DNA from: Rutidosis leptorrhynchoides | Taxonomy: Eukaryota > Streptophyta > Magnoliopsida > Asterales > Asteraceae | Length of the DNA: 64,000 nt | NCBI RefSeq assembly: GCF_046630445.1 | Contig: NC_092339.1 | Span: forward strand, 78,701,501-78,765,500 | Direction: 5' to 3' | Shown: positions 1 through 12,532 of the stretch, piece by piece | How positions within the stretch are numbered: position 1 is the first letter of the stretch | How the letters are laid out: every line of letters begins with the position of its first letter | Position numbers and translations under genes: made by a program | The notes under the pieces: model-generated | What the model was told of the DNA's origin: nothing | The model's input: the letters and a program-made list of their open reading frames with translations, nothing else | The model's database searches: none

Positions 1-705
1 TTATTCGCTTGACTTAAGGTCGAAAGAGAAAATGAAGGCATGAAGCTCTGAAATATAATGTAAAATATAAAGCCCGATAACAACCCTGAAATTTACAAAC
101 CGTGTATATCGATGCGTATAGTAATATAAAGACACGGGAGAATGAAAAACACTATAACCCTAAGGTAATAGTAGAAGAAAATAACCTCCTCTGGTGGCAG
201 ATGAAAAAGAAGAATGAAGGATACGATAGCCAAGAAACTATCAAGAATCAGAACTGGATTAAGAATTTTCACAATCTATTAAGAAGTATGAAATAAGGAA
301 GAAGATTATAGGAGTGGTGAAAATAAAGGAGACGGAAAAGGTTAATTTATAGCAAAATATCAGACATAGCAATCGAGGCAGATTACGCATTTAATCAAAG
401 GAAATCCTAATTTCCTTAAATTTCGAAGAATCAAATCTTATTTAAATTATGAAGATTATCTATTCCTTAAATTCTGGAAATTAATCGTTACTACATCAAG
501 AGATAAGACGAATCTCTATTCTCCATTTCACTCTATTACGATAACTTCTCTCATACGCTTCGAGTAATCGGATTGTTTTATCCGTATTATTCAATGGTGA
601 TAAAATTCTATTTACCAACTCATATTCGTCATGAAAACATTTTTATTGTCAACCATGACGACCTCACTCAAATTTCGGGACGAAATTTCTTTAACGGGTA
701 GGTAC
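1..705 (+). mobile_element. Element X: 3' end of the internal region of a Ty3/gypsy retrotransposon
   Basis: This stretch resembles positions 32869-33562, the 3' internal end of element N. Both share scattered blocks such as the 'accgtgtatatcgatgc' segment, and both end in GGGACGAAATTTCTTTAACG followed by GGTAGGTAC and then an LTR. That purine-rich run just before the LTR is the polypurine tract expected at the 3' internal end of a chromovirus-like gypsy element. No coding domain is recognisable in this part. The rest of the element and its 5' LTR lie left of the window. It is an old, non-coding remnant. The Tekay-like assignment is inferred from tract and LTR style. Confidence 0.7.
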
Positions 706-1091
706 TGTGACAACCCGGAAATTTTTGACCAAATTTAAACTTTATCTTTAAATGATTTAACATTTTCGACACGATAAGCAAAGTCTGTAAAACCTAATCT
801 CAAAATTTTTGAACTATTCAAGTACCCTTCGATTGTTCTCAACGATTCGCGAACCATTATATGTAAATAGATACATATATATACTATAACTTGAAAACGT
901 AACAAAGTTTTAATTGCATGATATCGTACATTAAACTTATTGGTTTGTATATCTATTTGAATATATATGATTTCAAGTTATTTAGTAAACGATAGTAACA
1001 TTCGATTATTGATTCGATTGATATTTACATAAGTTAACTAAAACGTTTAAGATGAACCAGTAGAACACTAATTTGATACAGTATTTTTGAA

Positions 1092-1183
1092 TTACTACAG
1101 TACCCGAAAAGCTACAGTGTTTTCGAAAATCACTATTTGCTACAGTAAAAAAACAACTTTGCTACATTACCTTTGCTACAGTA
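1092..1183 (+). repeat. Cluster of CTACAGT motifs in the element X LTR
   Basis: The words CTACAGTA, CTACAGTG, CTACAGTA, CTACATTA and CTACAGTA recur within about 90 bp at irregular spacing, usually preceded by TTTG. They lie some 500 bp upstream of the TATAAAT motif, in what would be the U3 part of the LTR. A repeated transcription-factor site is possible, but this is inference. Confidence 0.5.
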
Positions 1184-1575
1184 AAACACTATTTCAAAAT
1201 GAAAATGTATATATGTATATGTATATACTACGAGACGATGATTTATAGAAGTAAATGACCAAAACACTCGAAAGTTTAAGATATACTTTGAGTGGTGTAG
1301 TTTATGGATAATTTAAGGCTATATTTTGACAAAGGTACGTGTCACGAAACGTAAAATGCAAGTTTTCTAAGCGTGCGAAAATGCGTTCGAGAAACTAGAA
1401 CCGGGACATAAGTCGAGTAATGACATACGACTTATCGAAACAAAAATTACAAGTTATCTAGGTACGAGAATATAATATAATATATAATTAATTAATATAA
1501 ATTATATATATTATATATTAATGTAAAAATACGTCGACAAACTAAAAACCAAAGAAGTGTGAGCTGGATCCTCCA

Positions 1576-1626
1576 GCCATGCGATCGCATGGCTAAGGAG
1601 GCTAAACCCCAAGCGATCGCATGGGG
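1576..1626 (+). promoter_or_regulatory. Pair of GC-rich palindromes just upstream of the LTR TATA motif
   Basis: GCCATGCGATCGCATGGC (1576-1593) is a perfect 18-bp palindrome. CCCCAAGCGATCGCATGGGG (1607-1626) is a 20-bp palindrome with one mismatched pair. Both share the core GCGATCGCATGG and stand out from AT-rich surroundings. The second ends about 20 bp before TATAAAT (1647-1653). The position fits a promoter-proximal protein site or, if transcribed, an RNA hairpin. Confidence 0.55.
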
Positions 1627-1726
1627 TACTTTTTCAGCTGAGGTCCTATAAATTCAAACGATTTCAGTGCTGTTTTCCTCACATTATTCTTAATATTACT
1701 CCGTACGTATTTATTTATATTATTTA

Positions 1727-1727
<1 letters not shown>

Positions 1728-1788
<61 letters not shown>
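1728..1788 (+). repeat. (TTA)n microsatellite in the element X LTR
   Basis: An uninterrupted run of ATT/TTA triplets. Comparable triplet runs occur in the other LTRs of this superfamily (about 15550-15600, 15711-15780, 17913-17958, 28697-28739, 35238-35290). Frames reported through such runs are poly-Ile or poly-Asn artefacts. Confidence 0.9.
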
Positions 1789-1789
<1 letters not shown>

Positions 1790-3630
1790 GATTAATATTA
1801 TTATTAATCTTATTATTATTAGTATTATTAATTAGTATTATACATAAAATACTACGACGAGGTTAGGAGCGTGTCACCTTCAAAATGGGTTTTCGAGCAG
1901 GATAGAGCTAAGGAAATTATGGGTTATAACTATGGAGATTATGGGTAATATTCGCAAGTCAAACCTAGTGTTTATCATCTCTGTTGCATCTACGTACTTT
2001 TCTGAAATATTGAATCACAATATTGATACGTAAGCATTTATATTTTATCTTTTATAAATTCATAGTGTATACATGTCTAGTGCTCGAGTATATATATTTA
2101 TACATGTTTGTATGCTAAATTTCATCGTTAAACAGTTTATAATGAATCACGAATTAAATACATATATTACTAGTAAAAGGTATATGATATACATGTTTTC
2201 GGAAAGCTGGCGAAAAATCAATAACTTTTCATTTAGATATCGAATAGTTTCGATGAACGGATTAAAAGATATGATCAACTGAATTATGATTGACATTAAT
2301 TGAAATTGCTTTTGATTCTGCAATTTAGATTTAAACAAATGGTTTACGAGATTGATAAAATGGATTTTTAAATATTACTAGCCGAGTAAATGAATTCTTA
2401 AATAAGGCATATCTCGTTTGTTGAACAATCGTCAAAAATTGACTGTTTTATCATGTTTTTTTTAAAGCTTCATAAAAACTGTAGTTTAATTTTATAAGAA
2501 TTGGGAAACTATATGAAATGTTAAAATGGTTCGATTGCCATGATCATTCAACTATTGTATTGAATCAGATTGACTTTTTGAAACAACTTTGGATAACTTT
2601 TGTATGTCGATCTCGAGCATTAGGATTGTGATACACTATAACCTGACCTAGCTTGATAGACATTTATTGACCAACATATGTTCTCTAGGTTGAGATCTAC
2701 GGTTATTTGGTAATCCGAGTTTCGGTCACATTTTGGTGAACGACTTTATATGCTACTAAGGTGAGTTTCTTATGCTCCCTTTTTAATTACTTTTGCAATA
2801 TATATTTTTGGGCTGAGAATACATGCACTTTAATTTAAACACAATGGATACAAGTACATACTAAATTCTACACCGAGTTTGAACCAAAAATCCCTTAGCT
2901 TTGGTAACTAGTAACTGTCAGTTAAAAGAACTGGTGGGCGCGAGTAGTTGTATATAGATCCATAGGATTTGACATCCCCGTTTGTTCCAGGTATAGAGAC
3001 CCTAGCCTGAACTATAAAACAGATGTATGCTATTTGAGTTAATATACGTTGGATTGCGTGTATTGTACATGTTGGTTGCATGTATGTTAAAACAGGGGTA
3101 CTTATTATACAGACGTTAAAGCTTAGTTACCAGGGTGCTCAATCTTGTAGAATATTTTGATAAACATTTCTGGATGAAACAACTGAAAGCTTGTGATCCA
3201 CCTTTACGTACAGATTATGCAAAACATTAAAACTATGAACTCACCAACCTTTGTGTTGACACTTGTTAGCATGTTTATTCTCAGGTTCCCTAGAAGTCTT
3301 TCGCTGTTTGCTTAAATGTTAGACAAGCTATGTGCATAGAGTCTTACATGGCATATTTTTTTGAAGTAAATGTTGCGTTCACCAAATCATCACCATGTAT
3401 CTTATTTTGACTGCATTGTCAACGGAAGTACTATTGTAAACTATTATTACGGTGATTGTCTATATGTAGAAATCATCAGATTTCGAAAACCTTTGATTTA
3501 AATATATATTTATGGTATGCCTTTTCAAAAGAATGCAATGTTTACAAAACGTATCATATAGAGGTCAAATACCTCGCAATGAAATCGATGAATGACGTAT
3601 TGTCCATATGGATTTGGAGCGATCGTCATA

Positions 3631-5473
3631 GTTGCTGCTGAAAAAATGGTTGTGCGTAGAAATTTACAACAGCACCGTGAAGAAACTGTCGCTGATGGCA
3701 AGCGATTAAGAATTTTAGCTGGAAAGGCGGATAAAGTTGTTGGCAATGCTATTGAGCAAGCTAAAAAAGACGCCAAGTTTGGTCGTGAACCTCGCATACC
3801 GCGAACTTACTTATGGCCGTTGAATGACTCTGGGTCACAGGTTGATCACTTAGTTGTTGAAAATCGCGATAGTGATAGCGATAATGCAGCAGAACATGTC
3901 GTTTTAAATTCTGTCTATAATTCAAAGAAGGCGAAAGCGCCAAAAGAAGAAAGTGAATTTTCTGATGATTCAGATAGTGCGGAGGAATTTATAAAAATTC
4001 CACATGTTAAGCGTAGGCGGCCACCAACACCCTATCCTCGCCATGGGGATGAGGGTGAAGCTTCTGATGCTATGCGCAGAGAAAACACTCAAAATTTCTT
4101 AGCGGATGCTTTTAGAAGCATTGCGCCTAAGTCAATGCAACATAAGTTTGAACAACCAAATTTTTTGCAAGATATGATAGCCAAGTTTTGTGCGGAGAAT
4201 ATTGATACTCACAAAAAAAGGCGACTGAAATTACCACTGCTGCAGACAAGTTTGTCCAGCATATCTCTGATTATCCAACTGTACACCACCCATTGTGCCG
4301 GCAACATTAGGAGTTTACTCAGGGTTAACTGACCCCTTGGATTTTTTACAGTGATTTGAAGGGGTGGTAAGCACCTATAATTGGGATGAACTGGTTGCGT
4401 GCAGAGTATTTCCTATGGTTTTTCAAGGGTCAGCAAGGGAGTGGTTTCATAGTTTGCAAGCTCGCAGTATTATCGGCTTTATTGATCTTCGCGATAAATT
4501 TTTGCTACAATTTCAGAATATTTTGTCGCAGAAGAAGACACATATAGAATGTCATGATATCAAACAAGGCAACAAGGAAACTTTGAGCGCATTACTTACG
4601 CGATACATCTATGAGTGCAAAAAGATACCAAGTTTGAATGAAGATCAAAAAATCTCTCGGTTTTTGCATGCAATTAATCCGCAGCAGCATCCAACGCTTG
4701 TGCGAAGATTGCGAAGAGATGTTCCACCAACTTTCGCTAAGGTCCAGCAAGAAACATATGACTATCTCAGAGGTGGAGAAGATAGTACTATAACCCCTGT
4801 ATGTGGGTGGGGTAAAGATAAAAGTTGGCGGGATGACAATGATTCTTTTCGTGATGGAAATAGCGATAATTACCGCGGTTCCGGATATCCACGACGAAAT
4901 GGCAGCGGTGGTTACTCGCGCAATGATAAATATCAAGGTCAAAATGATAACCATGGATATGGCCGTCGGGATCGCTATTCTACGCGAAAATGGAACCAGG
5001 GGTCTTTTAATATCATTCAGATGTTAACAAAAATGCCTAAGGAAATTCTACTGCAAGAAAGGGTTGCTAAATCTTTTCCTGATCCGCAACCTTTAGCGGA
5101 GAACAATAGGCGCGACAAATCTAAGTTTTGTATTTTTCATGATGATTATGGACATGATACCAATCGCTGTAGAGATTTGGCGGAGCTGATCGCAGAGGCA
5201 TATGAGCAAGGTAAGCTGGACCATTTAATCGCTCGGGGTGCTGCAAGTACTGCGAATGCTATTATTTTGCCAGCAAAATCTAACGCTCCGCAAGTGCCAA
5301 ATGCTGCTGATCGAAAAGCCCCTGCGGTGAAGAATCTTGGGGTAAAAATGGTTAGTAAAAAAGAGAATTTGAGCGGAATTCAGGTCATTAATGTGGTAGA
5401 GGTACAAGGCGAAATGTCAGTATTCCAAATATCTGAACAACTCGCAAGCTGGCAATGTCCCTCTATTACTTTT
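3631..5473 (+). pseudogene. Element H gag region (Tat-like Ty3/gypsy), fossil
   Basis: This coding region begins directly at the end of the element X LTR and stops where the solo LTR at 5474 interrupts it. The first part (to about 4332) is charged and carries an acidic Ser/Asp run and a basic KRRRPPTP segment. The second part (from 4364) has the retrotransposon gag core, with the VFQGSAREWFHSL and F-x2-RFLHAINP type motifs. An Arg/Gly/Asn/Tyr-rich linker follows. The nucleocapsid-like motif C-x2-H-x4-GH-x4-C (FHDDYGHDTNRC) is the kind seen in Tat/Ogre-lineage gag. The protein would form the particle and bind RNA. The copy is broken by nested insertions plus a small number of lesions. Pro sequence of the same element resumes after 19923. 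Confidence 0.75.
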
Positions 5474-5668
5474 TGTGATGACCCGGAAAATTTCGACTTA
5501 TTTTGAACTAAATCTTTATATGATTTAATATTTTCATCATGATAAGAAATGAATTCTAACAAGTTTTAAAACTTTTGTAAATGAGTTTTATATAACGGTT
5601 GACCACCCTGTTTGTCTAACGATTCACAAACGTTATAACTTGTGATAATTATATAATTGTGTGTGTGT

Positions 5669-5682
5669 ATATATATATATAT

Positions 5683-5747
<65 letters not shown>
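5669..5747. repeat. (TA)n microsatellite
   Basis: A GT/AT run that becomes an almost pure TA array inside the left part of the solo LTR. No other content. Confidence 0.9.
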
Positions 5748-5750
<3 letters not shown>

Positions 5751-6145
5751 GGAAACATGCGAATAATATTTATATACTAAATGATAAAAATTTACTATTG
5801 AATGATGCAATTTCAAATTAATTTTTTTTACGTATATGATCGTTTTATTTTTATGATGTAAATTTTTTAATTTATAAGAAGAAACACAATTAAATCAAAG
5901 ATGTACAAACTGTAAAGCACAATGTACAACAATGTAACTTAAATAGTTGAATCAAAATTAATTCATTTACTATTCATATAAATAGTAAATGAAACAAAAT
6001 TAATTAATTTACTATTCACATGAAAGCGACATAATAGAAATTATTAATTATAAGTTACATAATATAACCCTAAAGTATTTGAGAAATACGACTTTTTAAA
6101 TATTTACGATTTAAATTTGATTCAAAATTATTATTACATTATTAT

Positions 6146-6442
6146 TGTTATAAATCTATTAGTTTATAACTACATTTAGTAGTCTATTCTTAGCAACAAG
6201 GCTTCTTACTAATAAATATGAACAAAGAATAAAGAAGAGAAGTAGAAAACAATTTATATTCTAAAAGAAGAAATGGAGAGAGTATATATGTGAGAAATAT
6301 ATTGATAAGTATATATATGTGTAAGTTTAAAGAGTTACTTACACCCCATATTTATACACAAAAATGGCCATACAATGTTGACTAAATCTTTGTACAAAAT
6401 TGACTATCTATACATTTATTATTTATTATTATTATCATAACA
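6146..6442 (-). repeat. Copia 3' LTR (left copy)
   Basis: It begins TGTTATAAATC and ends CATAACA on the plus strand, 297 bp. The adjoining CTCCCCCTTAGA (from 6443) is the complement of the polypurine tract, which fixes this copy as the 3' LTR. Confidence 0.9.
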
Positions 6443-6578
6443 CTCCCCCTTAGATAGTAATTTTGTTTTGTAAGAGATCAACTATAAGTTGCTGCCTCGT
6501 TAAAAACCTTGCTAAAGAAAACCCAGTGGGAAAACTTTAGCTAAGGAAAAAAGAGTGCATCATAGAGTTGACTCCCCC

Positions 6579-7040
6579 TCAAGTAGACATCGCTTCAGCT
6601 GTTACATCTTTTGAAACATGTCTCATGCCAATGTTATGAACGTGTGTTCTGAAAATAGCAGTTGGAAGTGCTTTAGTGAAAAAATCAGCAGAGTTTTTGT
6701 TGGATTGAACATATCTCATTTCAATCTGGTTGTCCTTAATGAGATTTTGAGTATATGAGAAGAATCTAGGAGGTATATGTTTTGTTCGGTCACTTTTGAT
6801 ATACCCTTCTTTCATCTGTGCTATGCAAGCTGCATTATCTTCATAGAGAGTTGTTGGACTTTTATCGCGTTCTAGTCCACAAGAATCAGTAATGAGTTGT
6901 GTCATTGATCTCAACCAAAAACATTCCCGAGTAGCTTCATGTAATGCAATCACTTCAGCATGATTTGATGATATTGCAACAAGTGTTTGTTTTGAGAACG
7001 CCATGATATTGCAGTATCTCCATTTAGGAATACATATCAT
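6579..7040 (-). pseudogene. Copia RNase H remnant
   Basis: The translated minus strand shows typical copia RNase H landmarks: SSNHAEVIALHEATRECFWLR, then LYEDNAACI, then TKHIPPRFF, and a C-terminal NSADFFTKALP. In the family this enzyme removes the RNA strand during reverse transcription. It lies immediately inside the 3' LTR, as expected for the end of copia pol. Part of a fossil element. Confidence 0.82.
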
Positions 7041-7136
7041 GTTTGAGATTTAGCTTTATGTGAATCAGATAAATAACCTGCATCTGCATAACCAACCAAA
7101 TCTTGTTTTGATTCGTTAGAATAAAATAATCCTTAA

Positions 7137-7691
7137 TCAGTATTTCCTCCTCAAAGGTATCGAAAATATGTGTTTGATCCCATTCCAGTGTCTTTTGGTA
7201 GGAGCAGAGCTAAACCTTGCCAACAGTTTAACTGCAAAAGAAATTTCAGGTCTTGTACAATTTGTAAGATACATAAGGGCTCCAATTGCACTAAGATATG
7301 GTACTTCTGGTCCAAGAATATCTTCATGATCTTCACATGGATGAAATGGATCAGCTTCAACATTGAGTGATCTAACAACCATAGGAGTACTTAATGGTTT
7401 TGCCGTGTCCATATTGAAACGTTTCAAAATCTTTTCAGTATATGTTGTTTGATGTACACGTAAACCATTAGGCATATGCTCAATTTGTAAACCAAGGCAA
7501 TACTTGGTTTTTCTGAGATCTTTCATTTCAAATTCTTTCTTTAGAAGTTGAATGGCTTCATGAATCTCTTTATTTGTACCTATGATGTTAAGATTATCAA
7601 CATAAACAGCTATGATCACATATCCGGATGTTGTTTTCTTAATGAAAACACAATGGCAAGTAAGGTTATTTGTATACCATTTGTTTATCAA
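7137..7691 (-). pseudogene. Copia reverse transcriptase remnant
   Basis: The segment contains the region around the catalytic YVD motif (YVIIAVYVDNLNIIGT). The usual downstream copia landmarks follow: KKEFEMKDL, the GLQIE block, the TPM(V) block and a YLTNCTRPEISFAV segment leading toward RNase H. It sits upstream (in minus-strand sense) of the RNase H remnant. Sequence between 7700 and 8230 is degraded pol. Part of a fossil element. Confidence 0.82.
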
Positions 7692-8597
7692 GTAATCACT
7701 TAATCGGTTATACTATTGTATCAACCCATATAATAATCTGTGTGATTCAATAGAATACATTTTCTTGTGTTTTGCATTAGATGCTTCTTATACCTTAAAC
7801 CCTTCATGTATATTCATGTATATATCACTATCAAGTGATTTATTTAAATAAGTAGTAATAACATCCATTAGATGCATTTCTAAATTTTTAGAAACTGCCA
7901 GACTGATTAAGTAATTTCATCCATAACAGGAGAATAAGTTTCCTCGTAATCAATTTCTGGTCTTTGAGAGAAGTCTTGAGTTACAAGTCTAGCTTTACCT
8001 TGTAACTTCATTTTTTCTCATTTCCTTTTCGGGTAAAAATTCATTTGGGTCCCCTACATTTCACATCTTTAAAAGTGATAATGATTTATACGAAAACTTT
8101 TCTTTTATTGAGCAATTCCAATTCAGCTCGTATATAGTCATGTCTATTTTGACATTCAATGACAGATTTTGGTTCCAGCTCATCATCTTTATTCATGATG
8201 TCATTATATGAAAATTCTCATCAATATTTTGTCATTCTATTTCGGTTCCATATTATTGTATAATTTATTGCAATTTATGTATTTACATTTATCAATATCC
8301 TCTACAGAAGGAATATTGATTTGTGGTTCTTCTTGAACACTTTCTTTTACCTCATTATCAACTGATTTTATTTTTCGAGGATTTTTATCATTGGAACCAA
8401 TTGGTCTCCCACGTTTCTGGCGTAGCAAAGACTCATGAGTGACATTATTGCTAGCTTTTGTAATTTCAATTCTAGCTGAAGCATTTACTGCTGGTATATA
8501 TGATTTAGTCACTCCTTTTTGTATCTGTAAATGCATCAGGTAATTTATTTGCAAGTTCTTGCATATGCATTATTTTTTTTATTTTTTTAACTTTCTT

Positions 8598-9294
8598 TTA
8601 GCATTCTTTTGTGCGATGATCAAGATACATTAATTTATGTTCACACCAGGAAACATCTTTTTCTTGATTTTTCATTTCTCCCCCTAATCTATGAAACAAT
8701 GTTTCATTAAAGTGACAATCAGCATAATGTGCTGTAAAAACATCACCCGTCATGGGTTTAATATATCTTATACTTGAAGATGTTTCATATTCAATATATA
8801 TATATATCCCCATCCTCCTTTGAGGACCTATTTTAGTGCGTTGTGGTTGTGCAACTAGAACATACACTGCACAATCAAATGTTCTAATAGTGGGATATAT
8901 TTGGCTCTCGACCAAAATCAAGTTGTATGGGAGAATATTTATGAGTTGTACTTTGTCTAATGTGAAATAATATCGCAGTATGTAAATTTGCATGTCCCCA
9001 TATAAATTCTGAGAGTTTTGTACTCATTTTCAATGGTCTAGCTATTAGTTGCATGCGTTTAATTATTGATTCAGCTAAACCAATTTTTGTATGCACATGA
9101 GCAACTAGATGTTCAACAACAATCCCTGTAGACATATAATAATCATAAAATGCTTGAGATATTGACTCACCAACATTATCAAGTCTCACCTTTTTAATGG
9201 TGTAATCAATAAATGTGCTCTTAGTGTAATAATTTAAACAAGAAACTTTCCTAATGTCACATTTCGACTTGATAATAGACAAGCATGAGACCAT
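8598..9294 (-). pseudogene. Copia integrase remnant
   Basis: The frame from 9294 to 8884 shows the integrase core pattern: a DN-x-GE type segment, then GIVVEHLVAHVHTKIGLAES, then the WGHANLHTAI region and the SPIQLDFGREP block. The frame from 8993 to 8598 covers the C-terminal side, with a PQRRMGIYI(Y)IEYET segment. The order integrase, reverse transcriptase, RNase H is diagnostic for Ty1/copia. Part of a fossil element. Confidence 0.75.
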
Positions 9295-9419
9295 CTACTA
9301 GATGCGTCTATTAGGACCATGAAATATCAAAATGGTCCACATGGTGGATGAATCGGTCCACATATATCACCTTGAATTCTTTCAAGAAACATTGGTGATT
9401 CTTTCTCAATATTCTTTTC

Positions 9420-9895
9420 ATTAATCATCATATGTGCTTTTCATTAATCACCATATGTGCTTTTCATTAATCACCATATGTACTTTTTCATTAATCACCA
9501 TATGCGCTTTTCATCATATATCCTTTTCACCATATGCGCTTTTAATCATATGCGCTGCGCTTTTCATTATATGCACTTTTCATCATATGAGCTTTTAATC
9601 ATATGCGCTACGCTTTTAATCATATGCGTTATGCTTTTCATCATATGCGCTTTTCATCATACGCTTTTTTCATCATATGCGCTTTTAATGATATGCGCTG
9701 CGCTTTTCATCATATGCGCTTTTTATCATATGCGCTTTTAATCATATGCGCTGCGCTTTTCATCATATGCGCTTTTTATCATATGTGCTTTTAATCATAT
9801 GCGCTGCGCTTTTCATCATATGCGCTTTTTATCATATGCGCTTTTAATCATATGCGATGCGCTTTTCATCATATGCGCTTTTCGGTGCTACATAG
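9420..9895. repeat. Minisatellite of CATATGCGCTTTT units with a 53-bp higher-order period
   Basis: Short units of roughly 17 bp built on CATATG(C/T)GCTTTT fill the stretch. From about 9681 they form a higher-order unit: the word GCTTTTAAT recurs at 9681, 9734, 9787 and 9840, exactly 53 bp apart. Frames across it are repetitive His/Met/Phe/Cys artefacts. It lies in the copia element just upstream, in the minus-strand sense, of the integrase remnant. Confidence 0.9.
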
Positions 9896-11579
9896 GTATT
9901 TCTCATTTTCGGTTATCATTGACTGTTAATCATATCCATTATGATATATATCAGAGAAACTTAACAAATTTCTCTTTGATTTGGGAGAAAACAAAGCATT
10001 GTTTATCAGAAAATTCGTACCATTTGATAATATGAATTTTTGCCTTTTCCGTTCCATATATCAAGTTTGCAAGACCTGATATAGTATTTATAATTCCTTC
10101 ATTTAATTTAAATCAATGAAATATTTCTTAAATTTGATCATAGTGTGTATGTTACCACTATTTGTAATACATAGGTGTTTACCATTTAATTGATGTTGTA
10201 TTTCAGCAGGATTCATACTAAAACTTCAAATAAGATAAGTAAATAATGAGTTATATTTCAGCAAGATAATCAAATTATATTACATGCAAACAAGTTACAA
10301 TCTGAAGTACATAAAAGATAACACTTAATAAACATATGCGTTATGGTCTAAAACCATTTATTTATAAGTGATACATAACAAGCTAGGCATCTTAGAAAAT
10401 TCAAACCATTCAAGTCTCAAGGTAGCTCAGGGTTTATTTAATCAAGATTTTTCAACAGATTCACTCTCGTTTCATTTTCTGTTTGGGACTTATTTTTAGA
10501 GCTAAACAAGATGTTCATGTATTCAATAAATACTAGACTGATGATCCATGTTACCAGATCATTAATAAGAATCTCTGGGATTCTTATAAGAGCGTCTATT
10601 AACATTTTCATTTTATTTGTTCATAGATCACAATTCTAGGAGTGGATCAAATAGCACCAGACCTACAAGAATATACAAGTTGCCTGGTATTCATTTCGTG
10701 GAACGATTTTGCAAGTATGTTCATACTTGCATATGTAAGTATTCATTTATTTAATACTTTAGAATAAAAGCAATATGAAATAAGATTAACTGATCATTGT
10801 ATAGTGTAAATCATGATATGATATATGTTAATATATATCATAATAAAATAAGAATCTTTGCATGGTGCGGTGAACGTGGAGGATTTATAAATATCAATCC
10901 TGATTTTATGCCACTAATGAAAACCTCACCATAACAAATAAGTTATTCCATTTTCTATTTTAGAAGTTTTCTGAATTCTGAATTTATATTCATATATTCA
11001 ATTAGAAAAGAAAATAGGAAAGGACAGTTAAAATGGTTGCCACCATAGTTAACACAATGGATACAAATGGTTGTTATGCAACGGTTGAATTACAAACAAT
11101 AAAAACCTAAGGGCATTATAGATTAAATAAAATTTCTCTGGTGGTAGACTAACAAGATTAATGATATATAACATGATCAATATAATAGCTAAAATAAAAA
11201 ATGGGTGAATCATCTTCACAAAACTTTAAAAGTAATAATATGAGAAAAAGGAGATTGATTTGTGAAAATGTGGAACGGAGATGTGTAATTTATATTTGAA
11301 AAATATAGTCGTTGTAACGTTGTCAGTTGACGTTAACAACCATTATGTATATATGACCGTTGTAACGTCGCCAGTTAACGTTAACGGCTGTTATGTACCC
11401 GTTGTATTTAAAATGAATTTAATAAAAGTTTTTTTTTATTTAGTCAAATACAAGAATTAACATAAGAATAATGATAAGAGTAAAGGATAAATGTTAGTAT
11501 GCATAAATAATGATTTTAAGAATTAATATGCATAAAATAAATAATTATTAATGTAAGTAATCATAAATAAATAAATGTT
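9896..11579 (-). other. Upstream copia region, mostly degraded coding and leader sequence
   Basis: No intact gene is seen. A minus-strand frame starting near 10216 (MNPAEIQHQLNGKH...) is short and looks like degraded copia polyprotein sequence. The rest, to 11579, is AT-rich sequence consistent with gag remnants and leader of the copia element. I see no independent gene here. Confidence 0.45.
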
Positions 11580-11739
11580 AGATAATATAAATATAAATGT
11601 TAGTGAAGTTAATAAGAGTTAGATTACAGAAATATAATTCAGGCGGTATAATCGACCATATATAACTTAAATAACATAAATATAAATGTTAGTGAAGTTA
11701 ATAAAAGTTAGATTACATAAATATAATTCAGGCGGTATA
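11580..11739. repeat. 89-bp tandem repeat, copies left of the nested solo LTR
   Basis: Units contain ATAAATGTTAGTGAAGTTAA and end in TTCAGGCGGTATAA. The word AGGCGGTATA occurs at 11641 and 11730, 89 bp apart. The same array continues at 16843 on the far side of the solo LTR, so the solo LTR inserted inside the array. Confidence 0.88.
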
Positions 11740-12447
11740 TGTGACGACCCGGAAATTTTCGACCAAATTTAAACTTAATCTTTATATGTTTCCGACACGA
11801 TAAGCAAAGTCTATAATGTTGAGTCACAAAATTTTTGAACTGTTTCATATATTCAATTGACCTTCGATTGTTCCCGACGATTCACGAACAATTAATTGTA
11901 AATAGATATGTATGTGTATATATATACATGGTAATTGGAATTTATAATTTGTAATATTATATGTTGTAATATATATATGTAATAAATATTAAAAATTCAA
12001 TATATTATATAATTGGTAAATAGTAATAAATTGTAATATATTAAATTAAGTTACAAATTTGAATATAATTATCATTATTTTCATTATTGTTATCAATAGT
12101 AATATTAATATTAAAATCAGTATTAATAATATTATTATTTTCAATATACTACATATAAATATGAAATTAATATAAATAAATTATTATAGTATTATTATTA
12201 CTAATATTATTATTATCATTAATAATATTAGTATTATTATAATTAATATTATTATTATTAATAATATTATTGTTATAAATTCTATAGTTATTATTATCAT
12301 TATCATTAATAATAAAATTATTACTAAATTTTTATTAGTTATAATATTAAGAGTATTATTATTATAGTTATATTTATTAATTAATAAGATTAATTATAAT
12401 ATGTAAAAATAGATATATAAATACAGATATATATACAGTTATATAAA

Positions 12448-12464
12448 AATAGATATATATATAT

Positions 12465-12531
<67 letters not shown>

Positions 12532-12532
12532 C
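12448..12532. repeat. (TA)n microsatellite in the 5.1-kb solo LTR
   Basis: A near-pure TA array with two small interruptions (TATAATATA). The sequence from 12000 to 12450 is AT-rich with degenerate ATT triplets. Confidence 0.88.

Larger units (their letters stand above)
706..3630 (+). repeat. Element X 3' LTR (about 2.9 kb)
   Basis: The LTR begins TGTGACAACCCGG right after the polypurine tract. It ends near 3630, where the similarity to the LTR ending at 19918 stops and element H gag coding sequence begins. Blocks shared with the solo LTR at 5474-19918 include 1861-2060 versus 18040-18230, 2600-3000 versus 18890-19290, and 3230-3600 versus 19510-19900. It contains a TATAAAT motif (1647-1653), paired GC palindromes, a cluster of CTACAGT motifs and a (TTA)n tract. 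If X inserted cleanly, the 5 bp GTTGC at 3631-3635 should also precede its 5' LTR outside this window. Confidence 0.8.

Noticed and set aside
9457-10035. Three plus-strand frames rich in His, Met, Phe and Cys
   Set aside because: Products of the CATATGCGC minisatellite read in different phases, inside a minus-strand copia element.
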